A DNA stretch of 17,526 nt from Hyphococcus sp. (GTDB lineage: Bacteria > Pseudomonadota > Alphaproteobacteria > Caulobacterales > Parvularculaceae): the NCBI GenBank assembly GCA_021604585.1, contig BQJG01000066.1, forward strand, positions 1 to 17,526. Direction: 5' to 3'. Below the pieces are notes generated by a model, which ran no database searches, had not been told where the DNA came from, and worked only from the letters and a program-made list of their open reading frames with translations. Positions 1 through 5,601 of this stretch are shown here, piece after piece (the first letter of the stretch is position 1; every line of letters starts with the position of its first letter). The position numbers and the translations under genes are program-made.

Positions 1-1
1 T

Positions 2-787
2 GAGAACACGCCGTTTTACGGTTTCGGCATTGTCTGCCTCGATCACCCCGAAGTGCAGGCGCTGGTGGGCCGCGTCACTGACCGGCGGTTGATCACTTAC
101 GGCGTCAATCCGCAGGCCGATGTGCGCGCCGCAAATATCCGTCATGAAGACGGCGTTTCGGTGTACGACATTGTCTTCCGCGAGCGTGGTCAGGAAGTCG
201 GCCGCATCGATAATGTCCGCCTGCCCATGCCCGGCAATCATAACGTGTTGAACTCGCTGCCCGCTGCGATTGTCGCCAAGCGTTTGGGCGCCACCGACGC
301 ACAGATCAAATCCGGCCTTTCCAAATTCGCCGGCGTCAAGCGCCGCTTTACGCTGGCGGGCGAGTGGAAGGGCGTCAAAATCATCGACGATTACGGCCAC
401 CACCCGGCGGAGATCGCGGCGGTCCTGCGCGCTGCGCGCAATATCGCCAAGGGCAAGGTCATCGCCGTGGTGCAGCCGCATCGCTATACGCGCCTGCGCG
501 ATCTGTTCGACGACTTCTGCGCCTGCATGAACGAAGCGGACGTGGCGCTGATCGCCGATGTCTATGCGGCGGGCGAGGCGCCGCTTGAAGGCTTTAACCG
601 CGACTCTCTTGTGGCCGGTCTGGAAAGCCACGGCCACAGGCAAGCCCGCGCGCTCAACTCATTTGACGATTTGCCGTCGCTCATCGCGCAAACCGCCGAG
701 CCCGGCGATTATGTCATCTGCCTCGGCGCCGGCGATATTACAAAACACGCGAATGGGTTGGCGAACGATTTAAAGAGAGCAAAATAA
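2..787 (+). CDS. murC: UDP-N-acetylmuramate--L-alanine ligase, 3' part
   Basis: This cytoplasmic ATP-dependent ligase adds L-alanine to UDP-N-acetylmuramic acid, the first amino acid of the peptidoglycan stem peptide. The gene enters the window already open, and frame 2 gives 261 codons before the TAA stop. A full MurC is about 470 residues, so this is roughly the C-terminal 55 percent: the end of the central ATPase domain and the whole C-terminal domain. Visible family motifs are FYGFGIVCLDHPEVQ near the window edge, PGNHNVLNSLPAA (Mur ligase HN..N box), FAGVKRRF, DDYGHHPAEI, QPHRYTR and ADVYAAGEAP. The ATG-like first codon of the longest open frame (GTG at 53) lies inside the gene and is not a start. 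The next gene begins 3 bases after the stop, consistent with one operon. I see no frameshift. The call is firm; only the 5' end is missing because of the window edge. Confidence 0.97.
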   Translation, partial: ENTPFYGFGIVCLDHPEVQALVGRVTDRRLITYGVNPQADVRAANIRHEDGVSVYDIVFRERGQEVGRIDNVRLPMPGNHNVLNSLPAAIVAKRLGATDAQIKSGLSKFAGVKRRFTLAGEWKGVKIIDDYGHHPAEIAAVLRAARNIAKGKVIAVVQPHRYTRLRDLFDDFCACMNEADVALIADVYAAGEAPLEGFNRDSLVAGLESHGHRQARALNSFDDLPSLIAQTAEPGDYVICLGAGDITKHANGLANDLKRAK

Positions 788-790
788 ATC

Positions 791-1225
791 ATGCGCATTT
801 TCTTAGCCTTGATTTGTGTACTCATCGCAAGCTTCGCCTCAGCGAACGCCTGTTCATGTATTTGGCCTGAGAATATGACGGTTAAAAAAGATTACGCAAG
901 AAAAGATGTAATATTTCGTGGCGTATTTCTAGAAGCCAAACAGTTCGAATCTGAACGAACATCAATTTTGGACCGGGTAGGAAAATTTGAAGTGCTTGAG
1001 ATTCTGAAGGGCGACGTGGCTGTTATCGCAGATGTTTATTATTCTGAAGACGATGGTGCCAACTGTGGGCTGAGCTTTGAAGCAGGAAAGGAGTACGAAA
1101 TTTTTGCTGGTATCAACGATGAGAACAGAATCGTAACTAGCGACTGTAGCGGCACGCGGGAGGCTTGCTTTCGGGGGAAGTGGTCATGGGAAGACTATCG
1201 TAAAGTTGCCAAGAAAAAGCGCTAA
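791..1225 (+). CDS. Small secreted protein resembling TIMP/NTR-fold domains
   Basis: This 144-residue protein has a clear signal peptide (basic MR, hydrophobic residues 3-15, AxA-type site S17-A-N-A20) that would leave Cys21 as the mature N-terminus in a Cys-Ser-Cys sequence. The remainder follows a pattern I associate with bacterial TIMP-like or NTR-fold proteins: CSC..P, then DVIFRG (39-44), a central strand FEVLEILKG (66-74), NCG (91-93), EAGKEYEIFA (97-106) and a late TSDCSGTREAC (116-126). The -3 residue is Ala, so a lipoprotein site is less likely than signal peptidase I cleavage. It lies between murC and murB with 3 bases before it and a TAATG overlap after it. Its DNA is AT-richer than its neighbours: three 60-base rows hold 22, 26 and 37 G+C, and it uses tta, ata, gta and aga codons. 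That suggests acquisition by transfer. Its function is unknown; the fold assignment is inferred from motifs only. Confidence 0.78.
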   Translation: MRIFLALICVLIASFASANACSCIWPENMTVKKDYARKDVIFRGVFLEAKQFESERTSILDRVGKFEVLEILKGDVAVIADVYYSEDDGANCGLSFEAGKEYEIFAGINDENRIVTSDCSGTREACFRGKWSWEDYRKVAKKKR

Positions 1226-2145
1226 TGCCTGAGTGTATATCAGTTTCAGACCTCCCCATCGTTCGCGGCAAGTACACCGAAAACGCGGACCTCTCCGCGC
1301 TGACATGGTTTCGCGTCGGCGGGATGGCCGATGTGTTGTTCATGCCTGCCGACGAAGATGACCTCGCGCATTTTTTAAAAGAAACGCCGGAAGAGATCCC
1401 GGTGCATGTCATGGGCGTCGGATCGAACCTGCTGGTGCGCGACGGCGGCGTAAGAGGCGTCGTCATCCGTTTCGGATCGCCCTTCCGGAAAATCACCGTC
1501 GACGGGATGCGCGTTTCCGCCGGGGCCGGTGCCATCGATGCGCAGGTCGCAAAAGCCGCCGCGCAGGCGGGCGTCGCGGGCCTCGAATTTTTTCGCGGCG
1601 TGCCGGGCGCGATTGGCGGCGCCGTCAAAATGAATGCGGGCGCTTATGGCGGCGAAGTCAAAGACGTGCTGGTCGAGGCTGTCGCTTATGATCGCCAAGG
1701 AAAGCGCCGCATCCTCTCCAATGATGGGCTCGGCTTTTCCTATCGCCATTGCTCGGCGCCTGAGGATTTCATCTTCACCAGTGCGACGTTTCAGGGCCGC
1801 CCGGACGATCCCGACGCCATCATCGCGCGCATGGACAAGATCAGCGAGATGCGCGAATCCACGCAGCCGATCCGCGAGCGCACTGGCGGCTCGACCTTCG
1901 CCAATCCGGACCCGGAACTCTCCGGCGGCCGCAAATCATGGCAGTTGATCGACGAAATCGGCGGCCGGGGCCGGGTGGTTGGCGACGCGCAGGTCTCTGA
2001 GCGGCACTGTAATTTCATCATCAATCGCGGCGATGCGACGGCGGCGGACCTTGAGGAGTTAATAGAGTCTTTACGTAAGGATGTCTTAACCAAGACGGGC
2101 GTCGAGTTGCAGTGGGAAATTCGGCGATTAGGGACGAGGGATTAG
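1225..2145 (+). CDS. murB: UDP-N-acetylenolpyruvoylglucosamine reductase
   Basis: This cytoplasmic flavoenzyme uses NADPH to reduce UDP-GlcNAc-enolpyruvate to UDP-MurNAc, the substrate MurC then uses. The 306 residues match family length. In order: TWFRVGG (27-33) and GVGSNLLVRDGG (64-75) of the FAD-binding domain, FFRGVPGAIGGAVKMNAGAYGG (122-143) at the flavin, YRHC (173-176), then GGSTFANP (221-228), whose Ser223 is the expected proton donor. Glu298 in the terminal WEIRRLG stretch probably matches the catalytic Glu325 of the E. coli enzyme. The ATG overlaps the upstream TAA by one base (TAATG), and no good Shine-Dalgarno lies before it, so translation is probably coupled to the small upstream gene. 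The end (GTRD) falls just before an intergenic repeat element. The assignment is secure. Confidence 0.96.
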   Translation: MPECISVSDLPIVRGKYTENADLSALTWFRVGGMADVLFMPADEDDLAHFLKETPEEIPVHVMGVGSNLLVRDGGVRGVVIRFGSPFRKITVDGMRVSAGAGAIDAQVAKAAAQAGVAGLEFFRGVPGAIGGAVKMNAGAYGGEVKDVLVEAVAYDRQGKRRILSNDGLGFSYRHCSAPEDFIFTSATFQGRPDDPDAIIARMDKISEMRESTQPIRERTGGSTFANPDPELSGGRKSWQLIDEIGGRGRVVGDAQVSERHCNFIINRGDATAADLEELIESLRKDVLTKTGVELQWEIRRLGTRD

Positions 2146-2172
2146 GGTTGTTTTTGATGACGTATTTAATTG

Positions 2173-2297
2173 CCCCTCACCCGAAATCGCTTTGCGATTT
2201 CGACCTCTCCCAAGGGAGAGGTAAAGTGTTGCGTGTGAAGCCGGCCTACCTCTCCTTGGGGAGAGGTCAATTTTGCGCAGCAAAATTGGGTGAGGGG
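2173..2297. repeat. Composite palindromic intergenic repeat, five nested inverted repeats
   Basis: This 125-base element is bounded by a perfect 10-base inverted repeat, CCCCTCACCC (2173-2182) and GGGTGAGGGG (2288-2297). Inside are four more perfect hairpins: 2182-2202 (9-bp stem CGAAATCGC, TTT loop), 2203-2222 (9-bp stem ACCTCTCCC, AA loop), 2248-2267 (8-bp stem ACCTCTCC, TTGG loop) and 2268-2288 (9-bp stem CAATTTTGC, GCA loop). The second and third hairpins are near copies of each other, so the whole is roughly symmetric about 2223-2247. Repeats with CCCTCACCC and ACCTCTCCC arms are common between genes in alphaproteobacterial chromosomes and resemble REP/RIME-type mosaic elements. No transposase is present. 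The element fills nearly all of the murB-ddl gap, and its right arm holds the ddl ribosome-binding site. It could act as an mRNA-stability or translation-control structure; that is inference. Confidence 0.9.
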
Positions 2298-2299
2298 AA

Positions 2300-3226
2300 A
2301 TGACTCGTAAGTACAATCGTATCGCGGTCCTAAAAGGCGGCTGGTCGCCGGAGAGGGAAGTGTCGCTCAACTCCGGCGCGGCGGCGGCGAAGGCTCTGCG
2401 CGAGGCGGGCTATGAAGTGATGGAGATCGACGCCCAGCGCGATCTGGCCGCGCGGCTTCACGAAGCCAAACCCGATGCAGTGTTCAATGCGCTGCACGGG
2501 CAATGGGGCGAAGATGGCTGCGTGCAGGGCCTGCTCGAAGTGATGGGCATTCCCTACACTCATTCCGGCGTGCTGGCCTCGTCGCTCGCTATGGATAAAC
2601 AACGCGCGAAAGCGGTGTTTGAAGATGCCGGCATCCCGTCGCCCTTCGGCAAGATTGTCACGCGCGAAGAAGCCGCGAAGGGCCATGTCATGGAAACGCC
2701 CTATGTGATCAAGCCGAATGCGCAAGGATCGTCTGTCGGTGTCTTTATTGTGCGCAAGGGTGAGAACCGTCCGCCCTCAGAGCTGACCTCGAAAGAATGG
2801 TCGCTCGGCGATGAAGTACTGGTGGAGAAGTTCATTCCCGGTCGCGAACTGACCGTCGCCGTCATGGGCGACCGCGCGCTTTGTGTCACTGAAATCACCA
2901 CGGCGCTCGCATTCTATGATTACGAAGCGAAATATGCGGCGGGCGGATCGAAACACGTGCTTCCCGCTGAATTGTCCGCCGACATCACTGAGCGCTGTCT
3001 CGATCTGTCGCAGCGTGCGCATGATGCGCTGGGCTGCCGCGGCGTCTCGCGCTCGGATTTCCGCTACGACCCGCAAGCTGACGGCGAACAGCTTTTCTGT
3101 CTGGAAGTGAATACGCAACCCGGATTGACGGCGACATCGCTTGCGCCGGAACAGGCGGCGCATCTCGGCATTCCATTTCCGGAACTCTGCGCCTGGATGG
3201 TGGAGGACGCATCATGCCAAAGGTAA
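2300..3226 (+). CDS. ddl: D-alanine--D-alanine ligase
   Basis: This cytoplasmic ATP-grasp enzyme joins two D-alanines to make the dipeptide added by MurF to the peptidoglycan precursor. It has 308 residues, as usual for the DdlB type. Visible are GGWSPEREVSL (13-23, with Glu18 equivalent to E. coli DdlB Glu15), NALHGQWGEDG (63-73), the GSSVG loop (143-147), YDYEAKY (206-212, omega-loop tyrosine), RSDFRYD (251-257) and the metal-binding LEVNTQPGLT (268-277; Glu269 and Asn271). The start ATG follows GAGGGG (2292-2297), which is both its ribosome-binding site and the right arm of the upstream palindromic repeat. Spacing from GAGG to the ATG is a rather short 4 bases. Its stop lies 13 bases inside ftsQ, so ddl and ftsQ are probably translationally coupled. 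Gene position within the dcw cluster agrees with the assignment. Confidence 0.96.
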   Translation: MTRKYNRIAVLKGGWSPEREVSLNSGAAAAKALREAGYEVMEIDAQRDLAARLHEAKPDAVFNALHGQWGEDGCVQGLLEVMGIPYTHSGVLASSLAMDKQRAKAVFEDAGIPSPFGKIVTREEAAKGHVMETPYVIKPNAQGSSVGVFIVRKGENRPPSELTSKEWSLGDEVLVEKFIPGRELTVAVMGDRALCVTEITTALAFYDYEAKYAAGGSKHVLPAELSADITERCLDLSQRAHDALGCRGVSRSDFRYDPQADGEQLFCLEVNTQPGLTATSLAPEQAAHLGIPFPELCAWMVEDASCQR

Positions 3227-4083
3227 AGAAAAAACCAGCTCGGAAAACGGCCAAGCGCAGATCGACGCGCAAGAAAAACCAAGGTTTTTTTGAGCGCGTC
3301 AGCGCCATCTGGACGCGCTTCTCTCATGCGCTGGTTGCCAGTTCCGCATTGATCGCCATCGTTGCCTTGGGATTTTTATGGGCGGGCGGTTATGTCGGTC
3401 TGATGGGCGAGAAATTGAATCGCGTCGTCGGCGCTGGCGCTGTCACGGCCGGTTTTGAAATCAACCGCATTACCGCGCGCGGCCTCACGCAGGCAAGCGA
3501 GGACGAAGTCCTTTCGGCAGTCGGGCCGGTGATCGGTTCGTCGATCCTGCATTTTAATGCTGATCGTGCACGCGCTTCGGTTGAACAGCTCGGCTGGGTG
3601 CGGTCGGCTGCGGTGTCGCGTCTGCTCCCCAATACGGTGCATGTCTCTGTGCGCGAGCGCACCCCAGCCGCTGTCTGGCAGCTGTCTGGCAATCTGCATC
3701 TGATCGATGAGACGGGCGCAGTTATTCGCGAAGTGAACGCATTTGAATATGCAGATTTGCCGCTGATCGTCGGCGCTGGCGCGCCGGGCGCCGCGTCTGA
3801 AATGCTGAAAGTGCTGAGCACCGAGCCTGAAATGCAGCGGCGCGTATCAGCGCTTATTCGCGTCAGCGACCGGCGCTGGAATTTAAAAACAAAAGCAGGC
3901 GTTGAAGTGAAGTTTCCTGAACGCGGCGTCAACCAAGCCATGCATTATCTTGCGCGCTTGCAAGATGAGACCGCTTTGCTTGACGAGAATCTCGAATATG
4001 TTGATCTTCGGAATCCGGAAAACTTTGTCTACAGAAGAAAAGGCGCGGTCGAGTTGGACATGCCGCTCGGTCAAGTCCGGTAA
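3214..4083 (+). CDS. ftsQ: Cell division protein FtsQ
   Basis: FtsQ is a bitopic inner-membrane divisome protein that recruits FtsB/FtsL and links early and late division proteins. The 289-residue protein has a strongly basic cytoplasmic tail (residues 1-35, rich in Lys and Arg), one transmembrane helix (about 39-58), then a periplasmic POTRA domain beginning FEINRITARGL (81-91) and running to VRERTPAAVW (146-155), followed by the beta domain with WQLSGNLHLID (155-165) and DLRNPENFVYR (264-274). A good ribosome-binding sequence, GGAGGA at 3202-3207, precedes the ATG by 6 bases and lies inside ddl. The N-terminal tail is longer than in E. coli FtsQ, which I understand is common in alphaproteobacteria. 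Order and overlap with ddl and ftsA support the call. Confidence 0.94.
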   Translation: MPKVKKKPARKTAKRRSTRKKNQGFFERVSAIWTRFSHALVASSALIAIVALGFLWAGGYVGLMGEKLNRVVGAGAVTAGFEINRITARGLTQASEDEVLSAVGPVIGSSILHFNADRARASVEQLGWVRSAAVSRLLPNTVHVSVRERTPAAVWQLSGNLHLIDETGAVIREVNAFEYADLPLIVGAGAPGAASEMLKVLSTEPEMQRRVSALIRVSDRRWNLKTKAGVEVKFPERGVNQAMHYLARLQDETALLDENLEYVDLRNPENFVYRRKGAVELDMPLGQVR

Positions 4084-4116
4084 TCGCGAATTCAAGCGTC
4101 AGGTAAGGGTCGTTTA

Positions 4117-5403
4117 GTGGCGCAGAAGAAACAAAACAGAAAACGCCGCAAGGATGAAACGCTGGCCGCCGCGCTGGATATTGGCGCATCGAAGGTGGCG
4201 TGTTTTATCGCGCGCATCAGCCCCGAAGAAGAGCACGTCCCGCATGCGGAGATTATCGGAGTCGGTTGCTACGGCGCGCCGGCGAGCGGTCGCGCGGGCG
4301 CCAGCGCCGAAGCGATAGAGACCGGCGTCAAAAACGCGGTCGAAGCGGCGGAACGCATGGCGGGCGAACAGGTCACCCGCGTCATCGTCGCTGTGCCAGG
4401 CAAACATTTGCGCGGGCGCCGGATCGGCGTCGATCTCGAAGTCGCAGGCGGCGTCGTCGCGCAGGAAGATTTAGACGACAGCCTTGCGGAAGGCTCCAAG
4501 ATCGCAACGCCGCCGGACTGCGCGCCGCTGCATTCATTAGCGACCGGCTTCAAGGTTGATGGCGAAGACGGCCTTGGCGATCCGCTAGGCCTGTCGGGCA
4601 GCACCTTGTCGACACAGATGTTCGCGGTCGGCGCCAAGCAAAGCTATCTCGACAATCTCGCCGATCTGATTGAACGTTGCGATCTCAAGGTCGAAGAATT
4701 TGCGGCTGCGCCCTATGCGGCGGCCGAAGCGGTGCTGCTCGAAGATGAGAAAGAACTTGGCGTGGTGCTGATCGATATTGGCGCCGCAGCGACAGGGTTC
4801 GCCGTTTATGACAATGGCGTCCTCATCGAATGCGGCGGCGTGCCGGTTGGCGGCGGGCATATCACCCGCGACATCGCCCAGATTTTCGGTGCGCCCTTGG
4901 CTCATGCGGAACGGGTGAAAACTCTTTACGGCGCGGCGTTGATGGGCCCAGGCGATGAGCATCGTTTCATTGATTTTCCGCAGCTTGGCGTCGCCGGCGA
5001 AACGGCGCGCGCATCACGCGCGGACATTTGCGAAGTCATCCTGCCGCGTCTTGAAGAAATTTTTGAACTCGTCTCGGAACAATTGCCGGATGACGGCCTG
5101 CGCCGTTCCGGCTTGCGCCGCGTTGTGCTCACCGGCGGCGGATCGCTGCTTGTTGGCGCGCGCGAAGTAGCGGAACGAACCTTGGTGATGAAAAGCAGAC
5201 TTGGCCGCCCCGCCGCAATTCCGGGATCGCCGGAAGCCGCATCGGCGCCCGGCTTTTCCGTTTGCGCAGGGCTCATTCAGCATACCGCAAATTTAGGTGG
5301 AAATCGCAAAAGCGGACTTGGCCTTTTGCGCCAATCACCCCAAGCAGAGATGAAACCATCTGTGCTCGGCGGCGTTGAGTCCTGGCTGCGCGCAAAATTC
5401 TAA
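4117..5403 (+). CDS. ftsA: Cell division protein FtsA
   Basis: FtsA is an actin-family ATPase that tethers FtsZ filaments to the inner face of the membrane and recruits later divisome proteins. The 428 residues have the phosphate-1 motif LDIGASKVACFIA (20-32), a 1C/SHS2-type region about 85-165, the phosphate-2 motif LIDIGAAATGFAV (218-230), VPVGGGHITRDIA (242-254) and the adenosine motif VVLTGGGSLLVG (336-347). The end, SVLGGVESWLRAKF (415-428), is the expected amphipathic membrane-targeting helix. The start is GTG 4117, preceded by AGGTAAGGG (4101-4109); no other start codon lies before the conserved core, so this is the only sensible choice. It begins 33 bases after ftsQ. About 200 bases then separate it from ftsZ, which has its own regulatory region. 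Confidence 0.95.
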   Translation: MAQKKQNRKRRKDETLAAALDIGASKVACFIARISPEEEHVPHAEIIGVGCYGAPASGRAGASAEAIETGVKNAVEAAERMAGEQVTRVIVAVPGKHLRGRRIGVDLEVAGGVVAQEDLDDSLAEGSKIATPPDCAPLHSLATGFKVDGEDGLGDPLGLSGSTLSTQMFAVGAKQSYLDNLADLIERCDLKVEEFAAAPYAAAEAVLLEDEKELGVVLIDIGAAATGFAVYDNGVLIECGGVPVGGGHITRDIAQIFGAPLAHAERVKTLYGAALMGPGDEHRFIDFPQLGVAGETARASRADICEVILPRLEEIFELVSEQLPDDGLRRSGLRRVVLTGGGSLLVGAREVAERTLVMKSRLGRPAAIPGSPEAASAPGFSVCAGLIQHTANLGGNRKSGLGLLRQSPQAEMKPSVLGGVESWLRAKF

Positions 5404-5407
5404 AAAT

Positions 5408-5426
5408 GCGCTTCTTGATGAAGCGC
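5408..5426 (+). other. Short hairpin just after ftsA, not a full terminator
   Basis: A perfect 7-bp stem GCGCTTC / GAAGCGC encloses a TTGAT loop 5 bases after the ftsA stop. A second possible stem, CCGTCTC (5447-5453) with GAGACGG (5469-5475), lies downstream around an A-rich loop. Neither is followed by a run of T, so strong Rho-independent termination is unlikely. They could trim or stabilise the 3' end of the ftsQA message. Confidence 0.4.
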
Positions 5427-5481
5427 GATCAAACTTCAAACCGGCGCCGTCTCAACCTCTTAAAAAAAGAGACGGAACCGG

Positions 5482-5486
5482 GAGTC
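5482..5486. promoter_or_regulatory. GANTC site (GAGTC), upstream of ftsZ
   Basis: GAGTC fits the recognition site of the cell-cycle methyltransferase CcrM of alphaproteobacteria. It ends one base before the first TTAA of the CtrA-like box. GANTC occurs by chance about once in 256 bases, so the single site means little alone. Its value comes from the neighbouring CtrA-like box and the second GANTC site 43 bases downstream. Confidence 0.5.
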
Positions 5487-5487
5487 G

Positions 5488-5506
5488 TTAAGGCCCTGTT
5501 AACCAT
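5488..5506 (+). promoter_or_regulatory. CtrA-type box TTAA-N7-TTAACCAT upstream of ftsZ
   Basis: TTAA at 5488-5491 and TTAA at 5499-5502 are separated by exactly 7 bases, and the second half continues as TTAACCAT. This matches the established CtrA binding consensus (TTAA-N7-TTAA, with CCAT following the second half). In Caulobacter, CtrA binds the ftsZ promoter and represses it in swarmer cells. The box ends immediately upstream of a candidate -35 element at 5507. The match is seen directly; binding by a CtrA of this organism is inferred. Confidence 0.8.
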
Positions 5507-5535
5507 TTGGAAAGGGTTCTGAACGATTCTTTAAC
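5507..5535 (+). promoter_or_regulatory. Candidate ftsZ promoter, -35 TTGGAA, -10 TTTAAC
   Basis: TTGGAA (5507-5512) and TTTAAC (5530-5535) are separated by 17 bases. Each agrees with the sigma-70 consensus at 4 of 6 positions. The CtrA-like box abuts its upstream edge and GATTC sits at the end of its spacer, a position where GcrA-dependent promoters of Caulobacter commonly carry the methylation site. The resulting leader would be around 60 bases. This is a motif-based guess and no start site has been measured. Confidence 0.45.
5525..5529. promoter_or_regulatory. GANTC site (GATTC) inside the candidate ftsZ promoter
   Basis: GATTC is the second CcrM-type site in this intergenic region. It sits directly upstream of the candidate -10 element and of a TTAA pair. 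In Caulobacter, methylation of such sites together with GcrA raises ftsZ transcription; whether the same holds here is inference from position and motif. Confidence 0.5.
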
Positions 5536-5544
5536 GACGATTAA
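5531..5544 (+). promoter_or_regulatory. Imperfect second CtrA-like pair, TTAA-N6-TTAA
   Basis: Two TTAA elements (5531-5534 and 5541-5544) lie 6 bases apart instead of the usual 7, overlapping the candidate -10. It could be a weaker CtrA half-site pair. The wrong spacing makes this doubtful. Confidence 0.35.
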
Positions 5545-5601
5545 CGAACGGGGAGAGGGCGCCCACAAAGCCCGGAAACTTGCGCATCATCGGAGACATC
5601 C

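Noticed and set aside
2112..2370. Small frames on both strands running through the palindromic repeat
   Set aside because: They consist mostly of repeat sequence or of the mirror of murB and ddl, and have no ribosome-binding site. Such frames are common false genes in these repeats.
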